DNA of 64,000 nucleotides from Ancistrus triradiatus (Eukaryota; Chordata; Actinopteri; Siluriformes; Loricariidae): positions 62,001 to 126,000 of the forward strand of contig JAJAGP010002004.1 of NCBI GenBank assembly GCA_025084515.1, in the 5' to 3' direction. The translations under genes were made by a program, and so were the position numbers. How positions within the stretch are numbered: position 1 is the stretch's first letter; each line of letters starts with the position of its first letter. Below the pieces are notes generated by a model. That model ran no database searches and was not told the DNA's origin. It was given only the letters and a program-made list of their open reading frames with translations. Positions 44,423-55,131 of this stretch are shown one piece after another.

Positions 44423-44429
44423 ATGCCAG
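44423..44429 (+). CDS. Orphan gene, proposed exon 1 (start codon)
   Basis: ATGCCAG followed by GTAAGA; phase 1. Chosen because exon 2 has no in-frame ATG. The join crosses 1.8 kb and is inferred. Confidence 0.4.
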
Positions 44430-47400
44430 GTAAGATAACGATTAAATGCTTCATTTGTGCGGTTGCATGTTGGAAATGAACCGTCAAGTCGAGTTAAATA
44501 AGCCGGGGAAGCGTAACGGAAGCGTCGGGCATTTAACGCTGCGCATTGTGCACAGTGTTACGGGCTCGTTTTTTAAAAACTGCAGGTCAAAAACTAAACA
44601 AAAGATCTGGCATGCAGAGTCCTTACTGGGACTTGCTTATGGTGAGCTTTATTGCGCAGTTTTAACCATGCAAAGTTAACAGAAGTGCGATATTCAAGTG
44701 TGTGCAGTGATGCCGGTGTAAACAGTAATCCGTACGCGCATTCCAACTTGCCTCAGGTTTATTTCTGATGGAGAATAAGATCAGGATTTGTACTTTACAA
44801 TTTATGCCATAATGCATATAGATTTGCAAACTTACGGCTGTACATTCTCTAATCGGCCAGTTTATTAGGCACATCTGTCCAGCTGTTCGTTAATCTGACT
44901 AATAATAAAATCACGTTACAGCAACTCGTGATCAAGACATGATCAAGCTGGTGAACTGCTGAGGTTGGAGGCTATAATTCACACGGGCTCACCAAAATGG
45001 GACATTAGAAGACTGGAAAAACGTTGCCAGGTCTGATGAGTCTCAATTTCTGCTGCGACATTCGGCGGAAATCAAATAAACAAATAAAATCGAAAGCTTG
45101 GATCCATCCTGCCTTGTATCAACTGCTCAGGCTGGTTTGGAGTACAGTAATGTGATTTTCTTGGCAGACTTTGAGCCTCTTAATACCAACTGTGCAGTGT
45201 TAAACCCCACAGCCTACCCCAGTGTTGTTGCTGACCCTGTGCACCCCTTCATGACCACAGTGACCTGCCGGGTAAGGCTAGTTATGTCAGTAGTGCTTGT
45301 GTTGATGCAGTTTCTTATTGTTTTTATTTGAGTAGACTTCCACGACATGGGCAGATTGTTCCATTTGATTAAATGACATGGGAAAGATATTGTGCAGAAG
45401 ACGATCGAAAAAAAGAGGCAACCCAATACAGAGAGAATCACACCAGCAAGAAGGTGAGATTTCATTACCTGTACTATAAGATTATAAAATTATTTTTGTT
45501 TGAATGTTTATACAAGACAAGTACGTGTTATTTTGAATTGTTATTCTTCAGCAATAAAAAGGAACATTTTCACTCAGTTATTTATGCTCTTGCTCTTATG
45601 GTGACAAACATTTACTATGAAGTAATCTGGGAGGAAGACAAAATGTCACCCACATTCTGCGTTTAGCCTCACACATAAGACCGACTGAAGGAGATGGAGA
45701 GTTCCAGAGTCTTCAGTGCCACTATATTGAGCTACATCACTCAAACTATGAAGAGTTCTGCAGATGCAGGACAGAAGTAGCGATATTTATCCATTATAAA
45801 TAATGAATACAGAGCTCTCGTTACCAAATATATTCATTATCAGAAGCGTGATCCATTCCACCATCTCGTAAGCGTTTGAGCTTATTTTTCTCCAGAAGAT
45901 GGCAGCACTAACCTACAGAATCTAAGCAACAGCCCTGAAAAGTTTTAATTTATTGCGCTCACGTCTGAGCCTGGATCCAGTTCGGATTCGTCCTTGTGCA
46001 TCTTGGAGAGTTTTTTTTTTCGTCTCTCACAGTGATCACAAAACGAATCGATCCCCGTGAATTGACCAGAAGACGAGCGTTAACCCTTGGAGCAGGCTTT
46101 TGATTTTGCTTTTATATAAAACACACACGGCACATTTACCCAGTGTCCAGGCTTTATCTCATGGGTTTGTGGCATCCAAATACTTCCTTAGCTTTTGTTC
46201 TTTATTAAAAAATAATTCAGGTTGCGTTGAACCGCTTGGCTTGTTTTCATCCGACGTCCTTTTTTCCGACAGTGTGTCTCATCCGTCAGAAAACACAGAG
46301 CCAGAACACTGAGAACAAGCCTCCAGATCCGAGACCAGACACGAATCCGCCTGGTAAGTAATCATGGTGACCTTGCATGGTCTCCACGGGGGTTCATTGC
46401 GGGTACTCCGGTGTCCTCCTGCACTCAGGTTAATTGGTCACTCTGAATTGGCCCAGAATGTGTCCGACTAGTATTACTCCACCACATAACCTAGCAGTGA
46501 TACCAGCCATAACAACGCAGCGGTGTTGTAATCATTCAAGTAACAAACTGCTGAAAGGAATTATAATGAGTTTATAAAATCTACTGGCTTTGAAAACGTT
46601 TGTTTGGATTTAAATTTGTTTGATGAAGCTCTTAATGAGCAGCCTGATCCTTCCAATGAGCTGAGGTTCATCATCCTTACAAACCAGGAATTGGATTTAA
46701 GATAAAGTTCAGAGAAATGGAAAAAAAAAGTCAGTAGAGTAAATCAAAGACTCTTAATGGATTCACAGCTCGACTGCAGATCAGTTTGAGTCCCATCACC
46801 AGAAATGCTGGATCAGCTTCTAGCTGGGTTTGGTTTGATGGATCAGTCAGAAATGTTACGGGAGAGTTATACAGCATCAGCAGCTGCGTTGGTTCCATCA
46901 GCTCCGAGCTTTCTGATTTCCTCCACGTCGATTGCTGGTGTTAAACTCGGCGTCTTTCATTAATCAGCATCCACATAGTTTTTTCTGCCCTCTTTATTTT
47001 AAAATCGAGCGATACATGGCGATAACTGAACTGTGGTATGATCACAATAACACACTCGAAGCTCCCAGTAATCCCCTTAATTAATACCAGATGAAGAATT
47101 GTGTTGTGGGTTCATGCTGTGCTTCTGTGCTGAGTTCTCTCATCTCTAATCTGTTTTTCTTTTTTTTTTTTTTTTTTAGGTGAGAATAACGTTAAGCGTA
47201 TCTCAGCCCGTCTTTGTCCTTCCTCTTTGAGCTTCAGTGCTGTAGCTTCAGACAGAAGCCATGTGTCTGCTCCAGCGCTTACTCACAACATTATAGAAAA
47301 CATAACTATTAACAACAACTTTGGTAAGATCAGTTAATCTAATCCAAAACAGAAATGGAGGATTATGAGTGCCTTAATTCTGTATATGATTTTTAGTAGA

Positions 47401-49734
47401 AGTGTCCAAACAGTCCTATGGAAATGGTTGAACAGCCCTGTGCAAATCATGTTTTGTTGATTTTCTGAATGAAATGAAGTTACACAGCCTCTATAGGGAA
47501 CAAACTGAATTATTTCTGCAAATTTAATACAAACCTCTAAAAGCGCATCAGACTCTGAATACATCCAGAGTTCTTGCAGCATATAGCTAGTGAAGCTCAG
47601 CATCAGCTAACATTCCCTGTTTTTCCAGTGATACAGAGGCAGCCAGCAGTCACTGAGGAAATCCCTCAGCCTCAGGTACCATTATCAACTTTACCAAGCA
47701 TGATGGAGAGAATATACTAAAGCGCTGGCTCATGCCGTGTTTGATTCTGTCCCCCACAGAAACCGGAGGCTCTACCCGATGCTGAGTCCTACACAAAAAC
47801 GTAAGTACACGATTGCTTCTGCTTCTGTTTCAACCACCTAGCAACAGGCTAGCAACCATGTAGCAACCACTTAGCAACAGGCTAGCAACCAAGTCAAGTC
47901 AAGTCAGATCTATTTATATAGCGCTTTTTACAATGGGTTATTGTCTCAAAGCAACTTTTACAAGTTTAGATTATCTCCTAATAAAAGCAACCACCTAGCA
48001 ACAGGCTAGCAACCATGCCGCAACAACCTAGCAACAGGCTAGCAACCATGCCGCAACAACCTAGCAACAGGCTAGCAACCATGCCGCAACCACCTAGCAA
48101 CAGGCTAGCAACCATGCCGCAACCACCTAGCAACAGGCTAGCAACCATGCCGCAACCACCTAGCAACAGGCTAGCAACCATGCAGCAACCACCTAGCAAC
48201 AGTCTGGCAACCATCTAGCAACCATCTAGCAACCATGCAGCAACCACCTAGCAACAGGCTAGCAACCATCTAGCAACCATACAGCAACCACCTAGCAACA
48301 GGCTAGCAACCACCTAGCAACAGGCTATACAACCATGCAGCAACCACTTAGCAACCACGTAGCAAACCCATAGCAACAGCTTAGCAGCCATGTAGCAACC
48401 ACCTAGCAACAGCCTAGCTTGTTTCACTTGCAGGATCTGGAAACCCTGGAATTAAATGCGGCACCCCCGAAATGGTTTAGCAGACACTTAGCAACCACTT
48501 GGCAACAGCCTAGCAACTATGTAGCAACCACCCACGACGAGCATGGCAACCACTTTGCAACAGCCTAGCAACCACTTAGCAACAGCCCAGCAGCCATGTA
48601 ACAACCACTTATCAAGAGCCTAGCAACCATGTAACAGCAATCTAGTAACCATGTAGTAACCACTTAGCAGCAGCCTATCAACCACGTAGCGACCGCATAG
48701 CAACCACTTAGCAAAAACTTGTCAATAGCCCAGCTTGTTTCACTTGCAGGATCAAGTAACCCTGAAATTAAACGCAGCACTGATGAAATGGCTTAGCAAA
48801 CACTTAGCAAACATTTAGCAACAGCCTAGTGACCATGTAACAACCACTTAGCAACAACCTAGCAACCACATAGCAACCATGTAGCAACAGCCTAGCTTGT
48901 TTCACTCATGGGTTCTGGCAACCCTGGAATTAAATGCAGCAGCTGCGAAATGGCTTAGCAAACACTTTTTGGCAGACTATGAAATGCAGTATATGAATGA
49001 GGAAATGAAGAAATTGAAATAATAATAATAATAATAATAGAATTAATAATAATGTTTTAAGTTTAAAGGTTTGGGGGTGCTGTGGTGTTTGATTCTTGTG
49101 GTATTTTGTTCCAAAGCCTGACCTAAGTATCGGCGTAACCGTGCTCGTCCCTTAAAATAACCCTAATAGAAATAAATACTGTTTGCAGCTGAGGTGACCC
49201 CACTTTTGTTTTTCTTTCCTTCCTAGTGTTCTAAAGACTCCTAAAAAGTTGAAGAAGAACCAAAAAACTAAAGGAAAGTTTAAAAGGAAGAAGCTTGATT
49301 TCAGCCAGGCTGGTGATGAGGACGGGGCGGACGGGGGGTGTGGTCGGGCGCGAGAGCTTCCACAGAGGAGCATTACGGGTGAGATCGCTGCAGCTTTAGT
49401 GTCCTCGGAGTACCGCTGTGGGACGTGTGAGACGGTCATGCCCCAGTTCGGCCGGTACGAGTTCAACATAAAGTGCAGCAGGTGTCAGTTCAACTGGAGG
49501 TGCGCCAAAGTCCCGTGCACGTGCGAAGCCGACATAACGGTGGAACAGCTCGACCGGCGGCAGCACTGTGTCACGCTGCAGGACCAACATCTGCGCTCCA
49601 TCGTTCACTTTAACGAAGAGGGCTACTGCGACACGGACCAAATCGAGAAGGACGTCCTGCAGGTGGGAAGCGTAAGAGTGGAGTACGCAAACGGAACCGT
49701 GAAAAGTGTGAGAAAGCTCCCAGTCAGGATCTAG
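44423..49734 (+). CDS. Uncharacterised basic, cysteine-rich protein (six-exon gene model)
   Basis: Exons 44423-44429, 46273-46353, 47180-47323, 47629-47675, 47760-47800 and 49227-49734 join in consistent phase with GT-AG sites to 828 bp: 275 residues and a TAG stop. The N-terminal half looks disordered (PPDPRPDTNPPG; later NIIENITINNNF). The middle is lysine-rich (TPKKLKKNQKTKGKFKRKK, a possible nuclear signal). The C-terminal half has YRCGTCETVMPQ, then KCSRCQFNWRC and PCTC: CxxC-18-CxxC-5-C-4-CxC, suggesting a zinc-binding ribbon. It ends VRVEYANGTVKSVRKLPVRI. No transmembrane segment or signal peptide. I do not recognise the family. The last exon is certain to look coding; the seven-base first exon is the weakest part. 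Confidence 0.62.
44430..46272. other. Intron 1 of the orphan gene
   Basis: 1.84 kb; contains the Tc1 fragment at 44850-45270. Short frames at 44446-44679 and 45373-45666 are open but lack splice support. Confidence 0.45.
44850..45270 (+). mobile_element. Degenerate Tc1-like fragment
   Basis: Echoes the fish Tc1-like family with a TTATTAGGCACA end and YRRLEKRCQV-type remains; 45098-45268 reads DPSCLVSTAQAGLEYSNV and PVHPFMTTV. Same family as 54046-54860. Confidence 0.65.
46273..46353 (+). CDS. Orphan gene, exon 2
   Basis: 81 bp after a good polypyrimidine tract (TTTTTTCCGACAG), donor GTAAGT. Reads CLIRQKTQSQNTENKPPDP. Confidence 0.6.
47180..47323 (+). CDS. Orphan gene, exon 3
   Basis: 144 bp after an unusually long T-tract, donor GTAAGA. 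Reads ENNVKRISARLCPSSLSF and ends NIIENITINNNF. Confidence 0.65.
47629..47675 (+). CDS. Orphan gene, exon 4
   Basis: 47 bp, phase 1 to 0: IQRQPAVTEEIPQPQ. Confidence 0.6.
47760..47800 (+). CDS. Orphan gene, exon 5
   Basis: 41 bp, phase 0 to 2: KPEALPDAESYTKT; donor GTAAGT. Confidence 0.6.
47835..48970. repeat. 11-bp / 33-bp minisatellite array in orphan-gene intron 5
   Basis: The basic unit is about 11 bp (TAGCAACCACC, TAGCAACAGGC, TAGCAACCATG). From 47985 to 48218 three units make a regular 33-bp repeat, seen as an 11-residue period in both strands' open frames. After 48400 the array is looser and includes three copies of a ~75-bp block (starting AGCTTGTTTCACT at about 48416, 48731 and 48895). 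Confidence 0.9.
47891..47985. repeat. Short interspersed repeat inside the minisatellite
   Basis: Shares CTATTTATATAGCGCTTTTT and the CTCCTAATAA end with 35809-35910. Flanked by AGCAACCA on both sides, though the host array makes that weak proof. Confidence 0.65.
49227..49734 (+). CDS. Orphan gene, last coding exon
   Basis: 508 bp after TTTCCTTCCTAG, stop TAG at 49732-49734. Holds the lysine-rich stretch and all zinc-ribbon-like cysteines. GC-rich and codon-like compared with the surrounding AT-rich DNA. Confidence 0.85.
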
Positions 49735-50486
49735 AACAAATACAGAAATGAGATTTGTATTTAGTATGTGGCTGGGAGTTAAGTGCTGTAATATGCTATA
49801 ATGTAAGTGGTGATGTAACAAGATCAAACTTTATTTAAACTGGGAGTACACTGAGGGTGATCCTCATCTATAATGGAGCCTTAAACAAAACTAAGGGACT
49901 GAAAATAGTGACTAGATCTGCATTTTCCTGAAGGAACAACAAAAGTGCTTGAAATGTGGCTTGAAACTCGGTGTAGTGTTCTGTGTTCTGTATATATCAT
50001 GGAATTAATGAATGGAGCTTTTTTTGAAGAGAGCGTGTTGTGAGTTTGTTTGAATGTATCGTGTTTTTAATGACGTTAAAGGGGAACGGTTTGGATTGTG
50101 TTTTGTATCTGTATGAATGTTTTTATGTACCTGTATAAAAACTGACCTCTGAAAACATGCTTCTGTGCTGTTGTGAATATGTCATTTCATACAGATTTTG
50201 GTGCCACAAGTTTGGGATGTTTGATTTATTTTGAGCTTCTCATCAGACCTGGGTGGAAAAACCCTGAGATTTTGTTTTGTGAAATGTTGTGTTCTGCTCT
50301 TAATACTTATCGTAAGAACTGTTTGGTTTAGTTCCGGACGTAGTCATAACAGTGCAGAAAGTGGACCCTGAAGCTGAGGAAGTTGTTTTTAGATGTTTGT
50401 ATCTTGTAATGTTACTGGATAAGCTTTCCCTTTGACATGACATGTTCTGCTGAAGGACCCAGAGAAGAAGAAGGAAAATAAATAAA
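49735..50486 (+). other. 3' UTR of the orphan gene
   Basis: About 750 bp from the stop to the poly(A) signal, AT-rich without repeats. Confidence 0.5.
50477..50486 (+). terminator. Polyadenylation signal of the orphan gene
   Basis: Two overlapping AATAAA hexamers (AATAAATAAA). Earlier hexamers cannot be excluded as sites. Confidence 0.5.
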
Positions 50487-51198
50487 ACAAACAGATTTCA
50501 GCTACTCTTTAAACCAGACACTGTGGAGCCAAAGTTCAGGGACTCCAGGCAACCTTAGAAAGTCTAAAATGGAAATGAAAGGCCTTACTTTTGTCCTATG
50601 AACCTATGAAGTCTATCTCACAAAGATCTCAGAATGCCACAGACAGCAAATATGATTTGTTGCATTTTGCAATTTCAAGTTTTCCTATGCAAGTTAGTTT
50701 ACTGATTTAAGGGCATTATGTCTTGAGGGCGCTAATTTAGACGGAGACGGCAGTGTAAGTACGGACAAGTATAAATTTAACCAAAACTGATTGGATAACT
50801 CCAAATCTGCTCTGTGGTTAAATCCAGTTCAAAGTAATCAATACGAAGAGCAATATGGGCTCATGGGAGACCACAGGACTCACGCGCTTAAAGGCCGTTA
50901 CACACCAAACGCGATTGGGATTTATTCGGGCATCAGTAAATTAATCAGATTTCCTGTATAAAGAGATAAAAAAAATCTCGTCCAATCTGGCGTGTGTAGT
51001 TTGGAGGCAAAAAAAATCTCGTCTGAATATTTCGCGTTATCATGTCACCTTTTCGATGGTTTGATACTGCAAATGTGATCTGAATTTTGTCACTGAGTCT
51101 TAGAAAAGTCTCCAGATAACCTGAAAATGGTTCATGCTGGTACATCACAAAAATCCCAAACTCCAAAGGCCCATGTATTAATAAAGAGAATTAAATAC
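50487..51198. other. Intergenic
   Basis: No gene or clear repeat. An AAAAAATCTCGTC word occurs twice near 50970 and 51010. Confidence 0.5.
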
Positions 51199-51540
51199 AG
51201 TGCTGTTCAAAAGTCTTGGGCCACCATTAGATTTGTTGTTTTAGCAATGTTATAATGACCACATACAACACACTATCGACCCAAAACTTGGGTTCGTCAC
51301 TCCATAATCCTCTTTTCCACTGATCTTCATCCCAACCTTTATGAGCTTTAGCATACATTAGACTTCTCACCCTGTTCCACTTCTGAGGAAGTGGTTTCTT
51401 GGCTGCTACCTTTTCCAAAACAAAAAAACATTTCATTTTACTGAGGAGAGGCTTCTGTCTGGCCACTCTCGCAGACAGAATCGGTGCCTCCACACAATCC
51501 TGTCTCTTTCCTCCTTATGGCTTGTTTTGTTCTGCTCTGC
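51199..51540 (-). mobile_element. Tc1-like fragment
   Basis: Starts CAGTGCTGTTCAAAAGTCTT after TA. Minus strand 51493-51227 reads VARQKPLLSKMKC, KAHKGWDEDQWKRG and LWSDEPKFWV, a Tc1 first-Asp context. The other end is lost. Confidence 0.75.
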
Positions 51541-51879
51541 ATTGTTAGCTGTGACACCTCATACAGACATTTCTAAAAACCTGTTTGTAATTTCTCATGA
51601 TGGAGTATTGACAACTTGAATTTTGTTTTTAGCACAACATAACAAAATGTGAAAAGGGTGTAAGGGTCTGAAGACTTTCCGAGTGCATTGTACATTAAAA
51701 GAGCTCTATAATTAAAGGCATATTTCTACTTATACAGGCCCCACTCTACTCAGACTATAAACTTGCAGTTTTATATTTAACATTTTCAGCCTGCAAGCAT
51801 CTGTCTGTTACTTTTTTGTTATATTTTATTCTGAGTCCGAATGAGAAAATATGCAATGATAGGAAAAAAATCAACTCGT

Positions 51880-51888
<9 letters not shown>

Positions 51889-51920
<32 letters not shown>
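51889..51920. repeat. (CA)n microsatellite
   Basis: About 16 CA units in intergenic DNA. Confidence 0.9.
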
Positions 51921-51922
<2 letters not shown>

Positions 51923-52073
51923 ATTGTGTTTACTTGCCTAAATGCATGCTGCCATGGGATTGGCTGAAGGGATATTAGTGTTAGCGAGCAGGAGGACAGG
52001 TGTACCTAATAAAATATATATACATGAAAGAAATGTGCTCTAAATGTAACAATCTGCATTATTATAGTCTATA

Positions 52074-53597
52074 CAGTGGTGCTTGAAAGTTTGTGAACCC
52101 TTTAGAATTTTCTATATTTCTGCATAAATATGACCTAAAACATCATCAGATTTTCACACAAGTCCTAAAAGTAGATAAAGAGAACCCAGTTACACAAATG
52201 AGACACAAATATTATACTTGGGTCATTATTTATTGAGGAAAATGATCCAATATTACATATTAGTGGAGTGGCAAAAGTATGTGACCCTCTAGGGATTAGC
52301 AGTTTAATTGAGGTGAAAATTAGAGCCAGGTGTTTTTTCAGTCAATGGGATGCCAATCAGGTGTGAGTGGGCACCCCTGTTTTATTTAAAGAACAGGGAT
52401 CTATCAAAGTCCTGCTCTTCACAACACCATTTGTGGAAGTGTATCATGGCAACGAACAAAGTAGATTTCTGAGGATCTCAGAAAAAGATTGTTGATGTTC
52501 ATCAGGCTGGAAAGGTTACAAAAACCATCTCTAAAGAGTTTTGGGACTCCACCAATCCACAGTCAGACAGATTGTGTACAAATGGAGAAATTCAAGACCA
52601 TTGTGAAACCCTCCCCAGGAGTGGCCGACCAACAAAGATCACTCCAGAGCAAGGCGTGTTATAGTTGGTGAGCTCACAAAGGACCCCCAGGGTAACTTCT
52701 AAGCAACTGAAGGCCTCTCTCACCTTGGCTAACGTTAATGTCTGCAGTTTTGGCTAAAGATCACACGTGGACGAGCCAGAAGGCTACTGGAAGAATGCTT
52801 ATGGAGCGGATGAGAACAAAATAGAACTTTTTGGTTACAAAAAGAAAAGTGTTATGTTTGAAGAAAGGAAAACACTGCCTTCCAGCATAAGAACCTTATC
52901 CCATCTGTGAAACATGTGGTGGTAGTATCATCATGGTTTTGGGCCTGTTTTGCTGCATCTGTGCAGGACCGGCTTGCCATCATTGATGGGAACAATGAAT
53001 TCTGAATGATATCAGAGAATTCTAAAGGAAAATGTCAGGGACATCTGTCCATGAACTGAATCTCAGGAAAGGTGGGTCATGCACGGATGAGACCAACCGA
53101 CCCTAAGCACACAAGCCGTTCTACCAAAGAATGGTTACAGAAAAATAAAGTTCATGTTTTGGAATGGCCAAGTCAAAGTCCTGACCTTACTCCAATGGAA
53201 ATGTTGTGGAAGGACCAGAAGCGAGGAGCTAATGTGAGGAAACCCACCAACATCCCAGAGCTGAAGCTGTTCTGTATGGAGGAATGAGCTAAAATTCCTC
53301 CAAGCCGGTGTGCAGGACTGATCAACAGCTACAGGAAACGTTTAGCTGCAGTTATTCTGCCACAGGGGGTTCACACCAGATACTGAAAGCAAAGGCTCAC
53401 ATACTTTTGTCACTCACTAATATGTAAGTATTGGATAATTTTCCTCAATCAATAAATGACCAAGTATAATATTTTGTTTAACTGGGTTCTCTTTATCTAC
53501 TTTTAGGACTTGTGTGAAGATCCGATGATGTTTTAGGTCATATTTATGCAGAAATATAGAAAATTCTAAAGAGTTCACAAACTTTCAAGCACCACTG
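52074..53597 (+). mobile_element. Tc1-like transposon (degenerate)
   Basis: Ends CAGTGGTGCTTGAAAGTTTG and complement with more than 200-bp TIRs; TA at 52072-52073 and 53598-53599. Transposase remains from the ATG at 52447 to about 53388: ADENKIELFG with the first acidic site altered, TDPKHTSRSTKEWLQKNKV and VLEWPSQSPDLTPMEMLWK; multiple frameshifts and stops. Confidence 0.92.
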
Positions 53598-53599
53598 TA

Positions 53600-54045
53600 A
53601 GTCACTTTAATAAGTTTTTTTTTTGAATAGCAAAATTGCCGTTACATCTTTATCTCTGTTGTTCTGAGTTCTGTGGCCTTCATCGGGTTTATCAACACAT
53701 GGAATTAGATTTCCATAGCTTCGGGTCATCACGATCTGCTTTTCTACACTGTGATGACTAGGTTTGGATCTTATTTAGAAACTGTTCTTGAGATAAAGGT
53801 AAACAGTAGAGACAACAGATTTCAGTTTCATTAACAAGGACAGTCGCATTACGAACCGGTGCACTGAATAAAGCTACGGAAACTATTAATGTCATGTGTG
53901 ATGAGGACTGGTACATTGCACAACTGCTACATACATGGCGCCGGCTTGGGAATCATGGATCTAAGTGGTAAATCAGTAATAATCCCGAAAATAATAACAG
54001 TCCCTGATAGGGTAACATAACCTATATTTAAAAATATAACTACTG
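53600..54045. other. Intergenic
   Basis: No recognisable gene or repeat. Confidence 0.5.
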
Positions 54046-54860
54046 ATCAGGCAAAATATTAAAACCACTACATGAATCCCAAAACCCAGACCATCACCCT
54101 CCCTTGTCATATTCCCTTACTCAGCAGGGGGCGCTGTACTCTGAGTTATGACACGTTGCTCCTGTAACTAAACATTTCTGTGATTCTGGACTATTTGTTG
54201 CTCATTGGTAAGACTTGGGCACCCATGCCCTGTCCCTAGGGTGGTTTGTCAACAGTTTGGACAAATCTCCTGGAAGCCATACCCGTATCTGCTCGTTAAT
54301 GTAAATATCTAATCAGCAAATCACACCACATCTAAGCATGATCGAGACAAGCTGCTGAAACCGAGCATCAGAATGGGGAAGAAAGGTGATTTGAACTATG
54401 CTGAACGTGGCATGGTTGTTGGGGCTTTTATTTCAGAAACTGCTGATCTACTAGGATGTTCACACACTCTAGGGTTTCTAGAGAATGGTCCGAAAATGAG
54501 AAAATATCCAGTGAGGATGAACATGCCTTGGAGAATGCAGACTGGTTTGAGCTGAAAGACTCAAATAAACAGGTGTGCAGAAGAACATGTCAAACCTTGA
54601 AGCAGATGGGCTGAAGAAGGCCACCCCGGGTGCCCCTCTTGGTAGCTAACACCAGGAAACTGAGGCTATGATTCATACACTAATATTGGACGATGGAAGA
54701 CTGGAAAAACTGATGAGTCTGATGAGAACGTGAAAAAATGACAGATCCATCCTACATCCAATTATGTACCAACGCTGTCATATTTTCTTGGTACACTCTG
54801 ACCCTCTTAATACCAACTGAGCATCGTTTAAACCCCACAGCGCAGCGTATGATCATCTGA
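54046..54860 (+). mobile_element. Degenerate Tc1-like transposon
   Basis: Left end CTGATCAGGCAAAATATTAA resembles a known fish Tc1 TIR. 54373 onward reads MGKKGDLNYAERGMVVGAFI and SETADLLGCSHT; later RVPLLVANTRKLRL and LNTN-type scraps. Right TIR lost. Confidence 0.78.
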
Positions 54861-54999
54861 TAAGATAGGCATGTTTTTTGGCAATGCAGACTGCAGCAAG
54901 GTCAGCAGAGGAACAGAGATGGGTGGTGCTCTTACCTAACTAAAGTTTCACCCAATAACCACATCGCTTAGGTGCAGATTTAGTTTGGGGTGGAGGTGG

Positions 55000-55006
55000 T
55001 TATATA
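55000..55006 (+). promoter_or_regulatory. TATA box of the A2M-like gene
   Basis: TTATATA about 49 bases before the ATG, leaving a short 5' UTR. Confidence 0.5.
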
Positions 55007-55054
55007 CAGTGACTAAACTCAGGGGGCTCGGGTTGTGTCAGATTGCGGTCCAAA

Positions 55055-55131
55055 ATGCACTTTGTCACCGTGATCGCCGCTTTTCTTCTGCTCCTGCAAA
55101 GCAGCGTCTGCCAGAACACCCAAAATGACAC
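55055..55131 (+). CDS. A2M-like exon 1 (signal peptide)
   Basis: 77 coding bp; hydrophobic leader followed by QNTQNDT. Donor GTAAGA. Confidence 0.9.

Noticed and set aside
47985..48218. 33-bp repeats as a CRISPR array or a coding repeat protein
   Set aside because: Units are directly adjacent with no unique spacers, in a fish intron. Both strands are open only because 33 is a multiple of three.
49396..49827. 143-codon minus-strand open frame
   Set aside because: Antisense to the last exon of the orphan gene, whose plus strand has the cysteine motif, good acceptor and stop.
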